A DNA stretch of 55,448 nucleotides, taken from contig JBBQRG010000007.1 in NCBI GenBank assembly GCA_038215095.1, positions 1-55,448 on the forward strand, given 5' to 3'. Made by a program: the position numbers and the translations under genes. This DNA is from DATACN01 sp038215095. GTDB lineage: Bacteria; Actinomycetota; Thermoleophilia; Solirubrobacterales; Thermoleophilaceae. Positions 23,664-31,457 of the stretch are shown here, piece after piece. The notes below the pieces were generated by a model. That model worked only from the letters and a program-made list of their open reading frames with translations, was not told the DNA's origin and ran no database searches. Position 1 is the stretch's first letter. Every line of letters begins with the position of its first letter.

Positions 23664-26381
23664 GTGCTCGAGAACGGAACGTCGGCTGAAGGAACCGCAA
23701 GCGAGGAGGCGATCGCCGAGCTGCTCATGCAGCTCCTGCAGCACCGCTTCGTGCTGACCGACCGCGGCGGGTCGGTGACCCGCTGGAGCACCCCCGCGAC
23801 GATCCTGTTCGCCTGGGAGGCCAAGGCCGCGCTGGGCCGCCCCCTCCTCGAGCTGCTCGAGTGCGACGGCCGCCTGGGTCCCCGCGGCGGCACCACGCGC
23901 GCCACCGCGCACCGCCGCGACGGCCGAGAGCTCGAGATCGACCTCACCTTCGTCCCCGTGCCGATGAGCCAGAGCCTGGAGTTCACGGGCATGCTCGAGG
24001 CGCTCGAGACCGGCGGTGGCGCCGACGTGATGATCGACCGCCTGTATGACCGCCACGCACCGGTCGTCGAGTGGATAGCCGGCTGCCTGGGCGGCCATCC
24101 AGAGATCGCCGCCGACGAGCTGATCGCCGGCACGATCGTCGCGTTCCGGCCCGTCGACGGCGGCATCTGGGACGAGCTCGACCCGCCCGACGCTTCCCCA
24201 GACCACCCGGAGCCCTCCGCCGTTCCCCCGCCCGCCCCGGCGTCAGATGAAGTGCTCGAGCGCGTCGAGGAGGCGCTGCAGCGGTTCTCCGCGATCGAGG
24301 AGGCCTTCGACGCCGCGGCAATCGCCGTCGAGGCGGCCCGAACGGGCGCCGACGAGGCGCGCGACGACGCCCAGGCCGCCCGCCGCGAGGCGGGCGAGGC
24401 GGCCGCCCGCATCCAGCAGCTCGAGCAGCGCAACACCGGGCTGCGCGAGCAGCTCGAGGAGACGCGTCGCGAGCTCGGCCGGACAGCGGCCCGGATGGGC
24501 GAGCCGGCCGAGGCCGTGCGGTCCGAGCTACTGGAGCTGCGGCGCGAGCTTCAGGAGGCCGACCAGCGCCACGAAGAGCCGGACCCGCGCCTGGCGGCGC
24601 AGCTCGATGAGCTGCGCGAGCGCCTGGAGCAGGCGACGGCGCACGCCGATGAGCCCGAGCAGCGACTGCGCGAGGAGATCGAGCGCTCGGCCAGCGAGCT
24701 GCGCGAGTCGCTCGCGGCCCCCGACGCCGGCCTGCTGGAGGAGCTCGAGGAGCTTCGCAGCGGGCTGAAGGAGGCGCTTGCCCGCGCCGCGGAGCCGGAC
24801 GCCGGGCTGCGCGAGGAGCTGGAGCGCACGCGCGCGGAGCTGGGCGACCTGGAAGCGCGGCTGAGCGCGCCGAACCCGGCGCTGGAGCAGCTGCGCTCCG
24901 AGCTGGGGGCGGTGGGCGAGCGCGTAGACGAGCCGGACGAGCGGCTGCGTGCCGAGCTCCACGAGACGCGGGCGCGAGTGGAGGAGCTTGCCGGAGAGGT
25001 GGCGCGCCCCGACGAAACGGTGAGCCAGGAGCTGGCGACGCTGCGCAAGGAGCTCGAGGCGCTGCGCGCGAAGCCGCAACCCGCCGCCGAGCCGGCCAAG
25101 AGGCGCAAGCGCGGCCACGACGAGGAGCTGCAGATCGAGGCGCTCCGCGAGGAGACCCGACGGGCGCGGCTGGCGGCCGACGTGGCCGGCGAGCGCTCGA
25201 AGCGCGCCGAGAAGGCGCTGGAGGCCGTCGAGCGAGCCGCGAAGGAGTCCGCCGAGGCCGCGGCGGAGGCGCGCCGCGAGGCCGAGCGCTCGGCGGAGGC
25301 CGCGGCAGCCGCGGAGCAGCGCGGCGAGGCCCTGGAGGCTGTGGCGGGCCGCGCCGAACAGGCGGCCGAGGCCGCCGGAGAGAAGCTGGAGCAGGTCGAG
25401 CAGGCCGGCGCGCGCGCCGAGGAGGCGGTGGCCGCGACGGCTCGCGAGGCCGAGCGGGCCGGCGAGCTGAGCGCCGGAGCGGAGGGCCGCCTGGCCGAGG
25501 CTCGCGAGATGGTGGAGCAGGTCGCCGCCGGCCTGGCCCGGGCCGGCGAGCTGGCCGGCCAGGTGGAGCGCAGCGGCGCCGAGATGGCGAAGCTGGCCGA
25601 AGGGGTGACAAGCCACGGGGATCGGGCCGAGCGGCTGGCCGCGCGGGCCGTCGAGAGCGCGCGGCGGGCCGCCGAGCTGGCAAGTCGAGCCGAGGCTCAC
25701 GCCACGCGACTCGACGCGCTGGCCGAGCAGCTCGAGCGCGCCGCCGAACGTGCCGAGCAGGCCGCCGCCGGCGCCGAGCGCGGCGCCGCGGACGCGAGCG
25801 AGGCGCGCGAGAGCGCCGAGGTCGAGGCCCGGGTGGCCAAGGTCCAGTCGGAAGCGGCGCGCAGCCACGTCCACGAGGCCGGCCGCTTCGCCAGGGAGTC
25901 GCGCGAGTCCGCCAAGAGCGCCCGCGAGGAGGGTGGCGCCGCTAGCACGAGCGGCACGCTGCGCTCACCCGGCGCGCGCATCACCCGCTTCGACGGCCCG
26001 CTGCGGCGCAAGCGCCTGGCCGCCCCCGCCCGCAAGCCGCGGCCGGGGTTCGACGACACGCGGCAGCCGATGGCCACGATCGCTCCCGACGGCAGCTTCC
26101 GCGAGCTGAACAGCCACTTCAGCGAGCTCGTCGGCTACAGCGAGTCGGAGTTCCAGGCCGCGACCTGGCCGCCGGCGATCGACCGCGACAACCTGTCGCG
26201 CCACCGCGAGCAGCTACGCGCGATGAGGACCGGCGAGCTGGACTCCGTCGACGTGAGCACCGCCTACGTGCACGCCCAGGGCCTCCAGGTGCCGGTGGTC
26301 GGGCGACTCTCCGCCGTGCGTGGCCGCGACGGCCAGCCGGAGCACTACCTGCTCGAAGTCCGCGCGCCCCAGCCGACCTAG
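23664..26381 (+). CDS. PAS - long coiled coil - PAS protein without a recognisable output domain
   Basis: This is a 905-residue protein. Residues of about 20-130 form a PAS-like domain (HRFVLTDRGGSVTRWSTPATILF, GRPLLELL). From about 205 the chain is almost pure alpha-helical coiled coil. Residues of about 278-470 carry eight tandem units of 21-27 residues, most starting EPD or EPE and continuing LRxEL-xxLRxxL. Residues 480-760 are Ala/Glu/Arg-rich helix. A second PAS domain ends the protein (QPMATIAPDGSFRELNSHFSELVGYSESEF). No kinase, GGDEF, EAL or HAMP part is present. GTG 23664 has no Shine-Dalgarno. The tRNA-Sec gene follows 10 bp later. Confidence 0.8.
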   Translation: MLENGTSAEGTASEEAIAELLMQLLQHRFVLTDRGGSVTRWSTPATILFAWEAKAALGRPLLELLECDGRLGPRGGTTRATAHRRDGRELEIDLTFVPVPMSQSLEFTGMLEALETGGGADVMIDRLYDRHAPVVEWIAGCLGGHPEIAADELIAGTIVAFRPVDGGIWDELDPPDASPDHPEPSAVPPPAPASDEVLERVEEALQRFSAIEEAFDAAAIAVEAARTGADEARDDAQAARREAGEAAARIQQLEQRNTGLREQLEETRRELGRTAARMGEPAEAVRSELLELRRELQEADQRHEEPDPRLAAQLDELRERLEQATAHADEPEQRLREEIERSASELRESLAAPDAGLLEELEELRSGLKEALARAAEPDAGLREELERTRAELGDLEARLSAPNPALEQLRSELGAVGERVDEPDERLRAELHETRARVEELAGEVARPDETVSQELATLRKELEALRAKPQPAAEPAKRRKRGHDEELQIEALREETRRARLAADVAGERSKRAEKALEAVERAAKESAEAAAEARREAERSAEAAAAAEQRGEALEAVAGRAEQAAEAAGEKLEQVEQAGARAEEAVAATAREAERAGELSAGAEGRLAEAREMVEQVAAGLARAGELAGQVERSGAEMAKLAEGVTSHGDRAERLAARAVESARRAAELASRAEAHATRLDALAEQLERAAERAEQAAAGAERGAADASEARESAEVEARVAKVQSEAARSHVHEAGRFARESRESAKSAREEGGAASTSGTLRSPGARITRFDGPLRRKRLAAPARKPRPGFDDTRQPMATIAPDGSFRELNSHFSELVGYSESEFQAATWPPAIDRDNLSRHREQLRAMRTGELDSVDVSTAYVHAQGLQVPVVGRLSAVRGRDGQPEHYLLEVRAPQPT

Positions 26382-26391
26382 ACTCGCCCGC

Positions 26392-26484
26392 GGAGCGGCA
26401 GCCGTCTGGTGGCGGATCCGGCCTTCAAAGCCGGCAGGGCGCGGCAGCCCCGCGCTTGGAAGGTTCGATTCCTTCGCTGCTCCG
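26392..26484 (+). tRNA. selC: tRNA-Sec (anticodon TCA)
   Basis: The 93-nt gene has the bacterial tRNA-Sec architecture. The acceptor stem is 8 bp (GGAGCGGC with GCTGCTCC, one G-T pair). The anticodon stem CCGGC/GCCGG closes loop CTTCAAA, with TCA at 26425-26427. The variable arm is long (GCGCGG/CCGCGC stem with CAGC loop). The T stem is 5 bp (GAAGG/CCTTC) around TTCGATT, and the discriminator base is G. CCA is not encoded. The 8+5 acceptor/T arrangement and UCA anticodon set it apart from tRNA-Ser. It implies that selA, selB, selD and at least one selenoprotein lie elsewhere in the genome. Confidence 0.95.
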
Positions 26485-26539
26485 TCGGCCCCGAACAGGT
26501 CAGCGAACCGCTGCGGGCATGCCGTGGTCAGCGCCGAAG

Positions 26540-26557
26540 ATCCGATCGAGATCGGAT
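26540..26557. terminator. Hairpin between selC and a convergent small ORF
   Basis: Perfect arms ATCCGAT and ATCGGAT surround a CGAG loop. The site is placed to stop either the selC transcript or the opposing transcript. It has no T-tract. Confidence 0.4.
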
Positions 26558-26574
26558 TGATGGATCCCCGGCCG

Positions 26575-26769
26575 CTAGATGTTCACGTGGAGGGTGACCT
26601 GCCCATCGGGATACACGTCGCGGGCGGTCACCTCCAGCGCCAGCCCCTCGATCATCAGCGAGTCGTGCACCTGCGGGACCACTGCGACGTCCATGTCGCG
26701 TCGATAAGGAACCCAGGTGCGAGACGTGCCGCCGTAGCGCATCACCCCCGCCAAGATCGTGACGACCAT
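26575..26769 (-). CDS. Small hypothetical protein downstream of mreB
   Basis: The 64-residue frame reads MVVTILAGVMRYGGTSRTW through VPQVHDSLMIEGLALEVTARDVYPDGQVTLHVNI. The second half has the alternating pattern of beta strands. No signal peptide or family is recognised and there is no clear Shine-Dalgarno. It lies 38 bp downstream of the mreB stop in the same direction and could be a tail gene of that transcript. The alternative is a chance frame. Confidence 0.4.
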   Translation of the reverse strand: MVVTILAGVMRYGGTSRTWVPYRRDMDVAVVPQVHDSLMIEGLALEVTARDVYPDGQVTLHVNI

Positions 26770-26807
26770 CGGGACCAGGGGTAGGTCCGATTTCCGAAAA
26801 GCGCGAC

Positions 26808-27866
26808 TCAGCGCGGGCGCTGGAGCGCCGGCCGGCGTGCGCCGAAGCGGCGCCGCTGGCTTCGCATCCCCGCGCGCTGCAGCGTCTCGAGCTCCTCGAG
26901 CGAGCGGCCGGCCCCTTCCGCCACGCACGTGAGCGGCGACTCGGCCAGCTGTGCCGGCATGCCGGTCTCGCGGCGGATGCGCTCCTCGAAGCCGCGTAGA
27001 AGGGAACCGCCGCCGGCGAGCAGGATGCCGCCCTGGGCGATGTCCGCCGCCAGCTCCGGCGGGGTCTGCTCGAGGGTCTCCTTGGTGGTGCTCACGATGG
27101 CGTCGAGCGGCTCCGCGATCGCCACGCGGATCTCCTCGCTCGAGAGCATCAGGTTGCGCGGCAGGCCGGAGCTGAGGTCGCGGCCGCGGATCTCCGCGAA
27201 CTCCTCCTCTTCGAGCGGCAGCGCCGCCGCGGCCTCCCACTTGATCGCCTCGGCGGTCACCTGGCCGATGGCCAGGCCGTGCTCGCGGCGGACGTAGCGG
27301 GCGATGGCCTCGTCGAAGTCGTAGCCACCCACCCGCAGGGACTCCGACACCACGATGCCGCCGAGCGAGATCACCGCGACCTCGCTGGTGCCGCCGCCCA
27401 CGTCGACCACGATGTGGCCCACCGGCTCGGCTATCGGGAGGTCGGCGCCGATCGCGGCCGCGATCGGCTCCTCGATCAGGTAGACGCGGCGGGCGCCGGC
27501 GGCCAGGCAGGCCTCCTCGAGCGCGCGGTTCTCGACCTCGGTGATCCCCGACGGCGCGCACATGACCACCTCGGGGTGGGCGAAGCGGCTGCGGTGCACC
27601 CGGCGCAGGAAGTAGCGCAGCATCTGCTCGGTGACCTCGAAGTCAGCGATCACGCCGTGGCGCAGCGGCCGGATGGCCGAGATCGTGGCCGGCGTGCGGC
27701 CGATCATGCGGCGCGCCTCGTCGCCGACGGCGTGCACGTCGCCGGTGGCCTCGTTCAGCGCCACCACCGAGGGCTCGGAGGCCACGATGCCCTTCCCACG
27801 CAGGTAGACGAGCGTGTTCGCGGTTCCGAGATCGATCGCTATGTCCCCGCTTCGCCGCGCCGCCAT
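26808..27866 (-). CDS. mreB: MreB/Mbl-family actin-like cell-shape protein
   Basis: This 352-residue protein has the actin-fold ATPase motifs: IAIDLGTANTLVYLRGKGIV (phosphate 1), GVIADFEVTEQMLRYFLRR, VVMCAPSGITEVENRA, IEEPIAAAIGADLPI, VDVGGGTSEVAVISLGGIV (phosphate 2) and GILLAGGGSLLRGFEERI (adenosine). It polymerises beneath the membrane and guides wall synthesis. The length is normal for the family. No mreC, mreD or rodA adjoins it. TAAGCT lies 7 nt upstream of the ATG and there is no Shine-Dalgarno. Confidence 0.95.
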   Translation of the reverse strand: MAARRSGDIAIDLGTANTLVYLRGKGIVASEPSVVALNEATGDVHAVGDEARRMIGRTPATISAIRPLRHGVIADFEVTEQMLRYFLRRVHRSRFAHPEVVMCAPSGITEVENRALEEACLAAGARRVYLIEEPIAAAIGADLPIAEPVGHIVVDVGGGTSEVAVISLGGIVVSESLRVGGYDFDEAIARYVRREHGLAIGQVTAEAIKWEAAAALPLEEEEFAEIRGRDLSSGLPRNLMLSSEEIRVAIAEPLDAIVSTTKETLEQTPPELAADIAQGGILLAGGGSLLRGFEERIRRETGMPAQLAESPLTCVAEGAGRSLEELETLQRAGMRSQRRRFGARRPALQRPR

Positions 27867-27873
27867 CCGGCAG

Positions 27874-27883
27874 AGCTTAGGCT
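27874..27883. promoter_or_regulatory. Overlapping divergent -10 elements for mreB and the amidohydrolase
   Basis: Minus-strand TAAGCT (27874-27879) ends 7 nt before the mreB ATG. Plus-strand TAGGCT (27878-27883) ends 7 nt before the CTG proposed as the amidohydrolase start. The hexamers share two bases. Confidence 0.55.
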
Positions 27884-27890
27884 TCCCGGC

Positions 27891-29054
27891 CTGTTCAGCG
27901 ACGATCTGACCCTCCCGTTCCTCGAACGCATGCGCGCGGAGATCCCGGGCCTCGAGCTCGCGGACGCCCACACGCACATCGGCTCGAACGACCCCGACGG
28001 CTACCGCTGCACCCGCGAGGAGCTCACGGCCGTGCTCGAGGTGGCGGGCGCGCACGCCGCGGTCTTCCCGATGCACGAGCCGGACGGCTACCCGCCGGCG
28101 AACGACATGGTGCTGGAGCAGGCGAGCGAGTCCGACGGGCGCCTGGTCGCCTTCTGCCGCCTCGACCCCGAGGACGAGCCGCTGGCCGAGGCGAAGCGCT
28201 GCCTCGAAGCCGGCGCGCGCGGCATCAAGCTGCATCCGCGCGCGGAGGGCTTCACGCTCGACCATCCGGCGCTGCGTGACGTTTTCGCGCTGGCCCACGA
28301 GCGCCGCGCCCCGGTCCTGATCCATGCGGGGCGCGGGATCCCCGCGCTGGGCCGCCACGCGGCCGGGCTGGCGGCCGCCTTCCCCGACGCGCGCCTGATC
28401 CTGGCCCACGCCGGCATCTGCGACCTCGCCTGGATCTGGCGCTCAGCGCAGGAGCTGCCCAACCTCTACTTCGACACCGCCTGGTGGACGCCGAGCGACC
28501 TTCTGACGCTGTTCACCCTCGTGCCGCCCGGCCAGGTCCTGTTCGGGAGCGACGCGCCCTACGCCACCCCCACGTTCGGGGCGTCGATGGCCTTGCGCTA
28601 CGCGCGCCAGGCCGGGCTCAGCGCCGAGCAGGCACGCTCGGTGGGCGGCGCCCAGCTGGAGCGGCTACTGGCCTGGGAGGAGCCGCTCGACGCGGGCGGC
28701 GCGGTGGGCACGGACGCGCTGTCGCACGACCCGCTGCTCGACCGCGTGTACTCGTGCCTCGTGTCGGCGATCGGCCAGATGATCAACGGCGTCGAGCCCA
28801 CTGAGACCCTCCAGCTGGCGGGCCTTGCCTGCGAGGTGGGCGAGGAGGCGCCCCAGGCCGCGGTCTGCCGAATGGTGCTCAGTCTGATCGACAAGCGCTC
28901 GCGCTACCCGGCCGGCATCGACGGCCGCCCCGCGCGCTTCGCGCCCGGCCTGCACCTGATCGTGCTGGCCGCGTGCGTCACGCGCACGCCGGACGCGCCG
29001 CTACCGGGCCTGGACGAAGCTGTTTCGCCGTCGGAGGGCCGGGTAGCCAGATAG
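27891..29054 (+). CDS. TIM-barrel amidohydrolase (amidohydrolase-2 family)
   Basis: This 387-residue protein is a metal-dependent hydrolase: LELADAHTHIGSNDPDGY (HxH metal site), FCRLDPEDEP, GARGIKLHPRAEGF (KLHP), PVLIHAGRGIP, ARLILAHAGICDLAWIW and VLFGSDAPYATP (catalytic Asp). About 100 C-terminal residues after the barrel are helical and less typical. The first ATG is 27930 (374 residues), but FSDDLTLPFLERM before it looks like protein, and a CTG at 27891 is spaced 7 nt from TAGGCT, so a CTG start is proposed. The substrate is unknown. Confidence 0.85.
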   Translation: MFSDDLTLPFLERMRAEIPGLELADAHTHIGSNDPDGYRCTREELTAVLEVAGAHAAVFPMHEPDGYPPANDMVLEQASESDGRLVAFCRLDPEDEPLAEAKRCLEAGARGIKLHPRAEGFTLDHPALRDVFALAHERRAPVLIHAGRGIPALGRHAAGLAAAFPDARLILAHAGICDLAWIWRSAQELPNLYFDTAWWTPSDLLTLFTLVPPGQVLFGSDAPYATPTFGASMALRYARQAGLSAEQARSVGGAQLERLLAWEEPLDAGGAVGTDALSHDPLLDRVYSCLVSAIGQMINGVEPTETLQLAGLACEVGEEAPQAAVCRMVLSLIDKRSRYPAGIDGRPARFAPGLHLIVLAACVTRTPDAPLPGLDEAVSPSEGRVAR

Positions 29055-29091
29055 GCGGGCCATCGGATCTATTCAGCGGATCCTCGCGGGA

Positions 29092-29117
29092 CGCCGAGTA
29101 GGGACGGCGGCCCAATT
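29092..29117 (+). terminator. Possible terminator after the amidohydrolase gene
   Basis: A 5-bp stem CGCCG/CGGCG (29092-29096, 29105-29109) is followed by GCCCAATTTTATT, one of the few T-rich stretches in the window. It lies between convergent genes. Confidence 0.35.
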
Positions 29118-29486
29118 TTATTGCTCGCCGGCCTCGGGCTCCAGTACGAAGAACTCGAAGCCCATCGCCGGGTCGAAGGTGACCTGGCTGTGGTAGGTCA
29201 GCACCTTGCGGCCGAGAATCTCCTCGACGGCGCCGATGAAGCGGCCCGACACCTTGTCCTGGAAGGTCAGCCGCACCTGCCGCACCAGGTCCTCCTCGTC
29301 GTTCTTGACGAGCGTCTCCTCGACCGTGGTGAGGATGTCCTCGAGCACCGTCACGACGTAGTTGTCGAAGCGGTAGGTCTTCGCCTTGGTGGGCCCGCGC
29401 CCGTAGCACTCGCGGAAGATCCCGACGATCGCGTTGGAGACCTCCGCCAGCTGCCCGCCGACGTGTCGACGCTCCTCGACGTTCAC
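29118..29486 (-). CDS. DUF2294-like small protein, co-transcribed with a sigma factor
   Basis: This 122-residue protein shows the DUF2294 pattern: GQLAEVSNAIVGIFRECYGRGPTKAKTYRFDNYVVTVLEDILTTVEETL and VEEILGRKVLTYHSQVTFDP. The family's function is unknown; in Firmicutes members often sit near stress or metabolic regulators. The GTG start is 2 nt after the stop of the SigA-like gene, so it is translated from the sigma operon and may act in the same stress response. Confidence 0.8.
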   Translation of the reverse strand: MNVEERRHVGGQLAEVSNAIVGIFRECYGRGPTKAKTYRFDNYVVTVLEDILTTVEETLVKNDEEDLVRQVRLTFQDKVSGRFIGAVEEILGRKVLTYHSQVTFDPAMGFEFFVLEPEAGEQ

Positions 29487-29488
29487 GC

Positions 29489-30544
29489 TTAGGCCGCCTC
29501 TCGCAGGGCTTCCAGCTCGCGCCTCATGGCGAGCAGCTTGAGCGCCTTCGACTCGAGCTGACGCACGCGCTCGGCGGACAGGCCGAGGCGGCGGCCCGTC
29601 TCCCGCAGGGGCTGCGGGTCGTCGCCGTTGATGCCGTAGCGGAGCCTGATCACGTTGCGCTCGGGCTCCGGCAGCTCCTCGATGGTGCGCCGCAGCGTCT
29701 CCTCGGCGAGGTTGACCGAGACCTCCTCCTCGATGTCGGGCTCGCCGCTCTCGAGCAGGTCGCCGAGCGCCGTCTCGCCCTCCTCGCCCACGGGCCGGTC
29801 CAGGCTCGTGACGGTGCGGGCCGCCTCGCGGACCTCCTCCACCTGCTCGATCGGCAGCTCGGCGTCGGCGGCCACCTCCTCGTCGGTGGGGTCTCGGCCG
29901 AGCTTGGCCGCCAGGTCACGCCAGCTGCGCGCGATCTTGCGCTCGCGCTGGCCGATGTGCACGGGGATGCGGATCGTGCGCGCCTTGTTGGCGAGGCCGC
30001 GCTGGATCGCCTGCCGGATCCAGAAGGTGGCGTAGGTCGAGAACTTGTAGCCCTTGCGCCAGTCGAACTTCTCGGCCGCGCGGATCAGGCCGAAGATGCC
30101 CTCCTGGATCAGGTCGAGGAGCGACAGCTCCTGGCCCTGGTACTTCTTCGCGATCGAGACGACCAGGCGCAGGTTGGAGTTGATCATCCGCTCCTTGGCC
30201 TCGAGGTCACCCTGCTCGATCCGCTTGGAGAGCTCGATCTCCTCGGTCTTCGTGAGCAGCGGGTAGCGGCGGATCTCGTTGAGGAAGAGCTGCAGCGCAT
30301 CCGTGGTGGCGGCAGCCAGCTCGCCGTTGCGGTAGTGGGTCGGCTCGACGGCTTCGCGGCCGCAGTCGTCGGAGATGTCGATGCCGAGCTCCTCGACCTC
30401 CGTCTCGAGCGCCTCGGTCTCGTCGTCGCTCAGCCCGAGCGCCTGTGCCAGCTCGTTCACCTCGGACAGCGTCACGCACCCGCCGCGGTCCTCGCCGCGG
30501 GCTATCAGTGCCGCGATCTCCGGGCGTGTGTTCGGATCTGCCAT
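29489..30544 (-). CDS. RNA polymerase sigma factor, SigA/RpoD-like (group 1 or 2)
   Basis: This 351-residue protein has regions 1.2 (DALQLFLNEIRRYPLLTKTEEIELSKRIE), 2 (INSNLRLVVSIAKKYQG, LSLLDLIQEGIFGLIRAAEKFDWRKGYKFSTYATFWIRQAI), 3 (RTIRIPVHI, TVTSLDRPVGEEGE) and 4 (ELPEPERNVIRLRYG, SAERVRQLESKALKLL). The long acidic region 1.1 of housekeeping sigma factors is reduced to about 80 residues. Its place directly behind a SigB/F-type factor, and the short N-terminus, suggest a group 2 factor, but the primary factor cannot be ruled out. Confidence 0.92.
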   Translation of the reverse strand: MADPNTRPEIAALIARGEDRGGCVTLSEVNELAQALGLSDDETEALETEVEELGIDISDDCGREAVEPTHYRNGELAAATTDALQLFLNEIRRYPLLTKTEEIELSKRIEQGDLEAKERMINSNLRLVVSIAKKYQGQELSLLDLIQEGIFGLIRAAEKFDWRKGYKFSTYATFWIRQAIQRGLANKARTIRIPVHIGQRERKIARSWRDLAAKLGRDPTDEEVAADAELPIEQVEEVREAARTVTSLDRPVGEEGETALGDLLESGEPDIEEEVSVNLAEETLRRTIEELPEPERNVIRLRYGINGDDPQPLRETGRRLGLSAERVRQLESKALKLLAMRRELEALREAA

Positions 30545-30558
30545 CTGCCTGATGGAGT

Positions 30559-31365
30559 CTAAGCCGCTGCCGCACTTGCGGCGGCGAGGCGATCCAGCGA
30601 GCGGCGCAGCAGCCTGGACACGTGCATCTGGGAGACGCCGACCTGCTCAGCGATCTCGGCCTGGGTCAGGTCCTGCTCGAAGCGCAGCTTCAAGATCATC
30701 CGCTCGCGCTCAGGCAGCGCCTCCATGCTGCCGCGCAGCACCTCGCCGATCTCGACCAGCTCATAGCCCGACTCCTCGGCGGACACCGAGTCGCCGAGCG
30801 TCCAGCCGGCGTCTTCGTCGTCGCTCGGCCTCGGCGCGTCAAGTGAAGTCGCCTCGTAGGCCGTGGCGGCCTCCATCGCCTCGAGCACGGCCTCGACCGG
30901 CGCGCCGATGGCGACCGCTACGTCGCGCGGCGTGGGGGCGCGTCCGAGGCGGCCCGGCAGCGTCCCCATCGCCTCGCTCACCTTGAGCACGAGCTCCTGG
31001 GTCGCGCGCGGCACGTGCACCGCCCAGCCCTTGTCCCGGAAGTGGCGCTTCAGCTCCCCGAGCATGGTGGGCACGGCGTACTTGGTGAACGCGTGGCCGC
31101 GCTCGGGCTCGAAGCGGTCGACCGCCTTCAGCAGACCCAGGCAGGCGACCTGGACGAGGTCGTCCTGGCTCTCGCCCGAGCCGCGATAGCGCCCGGCGAG
31201 CTGCCGCGCCAGGGGCAGGAAGCGGATGACCAGCTCCTCGCGAGCGGCCAGGTCGCCGGAGCGGTGATACCGCACCAGGAGCGCGTGGTCTCGCTCGCGG
31301 CGTTGCTCAGGCGTCTCTGGATTGCTGTTGTTGTGTTGCTCTCCAGGCGGAACGGTGACCGCCAT
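30559..31365 (-). CDS. Stress/sporulation-type sigma factor (SigB/SigF group)
   Basis: This 268-residue protein matches SigB/F/G: VIRFLPLARQLAGRYRGSGESQDDLVQVACLGLLKAVDRFEPERGHAFTKYAVPTMLGELKRHFRDKGWAVHVPR (region 2), GRAPTPRDVAVAIG (region 3) and ALPERERMILKLRFEQDLTQAEIAEQVGVSQMHVSRLLRRSL (region 4). It lies in the order STAS protein, this gene, SigA-like gene. ATG 31365 has GAGGAG as Shine-Dalgarno, part of which is taken up by a hairpin (31372-31393). No anti-sigma kinase is in the window. Confidence 0.93.
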   Translation of the reverse strand: MAVTVPPGEQHNNSNPETPEQRRERDHALLVRYHRSGDLAAREELVIRFLPLARQLAGRYRGSGESQDDLVQVACLGLLKAVDRFEPERGHAFTKYAVPTMLGELKRHFRDKGWAVHVPRATQELVLKVSEAMGTLPGRLGRAPTPRDVAVAIGAPVEAVLEAMEAATAYEATSLDAPRPSDDEDAGWTLGDSVSAEESGYELVEIGEVLRGSMEALPERERMILKLRFEQDLTQAEIAEQVGVSQMHVSRLLRRSLDRLAAASAAAA

Positions 31366-31371
31366 GTTCTC

Positions 31372-31393
31372 CTCGCAGATCGTGTTCTGCGAG
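31372..31393 (-). promoter_or_regulatory. Hairpin partly covering the SigB/F ribosome-binding site
   Basis: In the mRNA, CTCGCAGA pairs perfectly with TCTGCGAG around a six-base loop. The 3' arm shares three bases with the GAGGAG Shine-Dalgarno (31369-31374), seven bases ahead of the ATG. Confidence 0.55.
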
Positions 31394-31408
31394 ATCCGTC
31401 CCGCGGCC

Positions 31409-31437
31409 GTTATAGCGACCGTGGCCGTCCCTCAAAA
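31409..31437 (-). promoter_or_regulatory. Candidate promoter of the SigB/F gene
   Basis: Minus-strand TTTTGA (31432-31437) and TATAAC (31409-31414) are 17 bp apart, a vegetative-type promoter. It would leave an mRNA leader of about 40 nt that includes the hairpin at 31372-31393. Confidence 0.45.
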
Positions 31438-31457
31438 GCGACCTTGTGCGGACCGTA

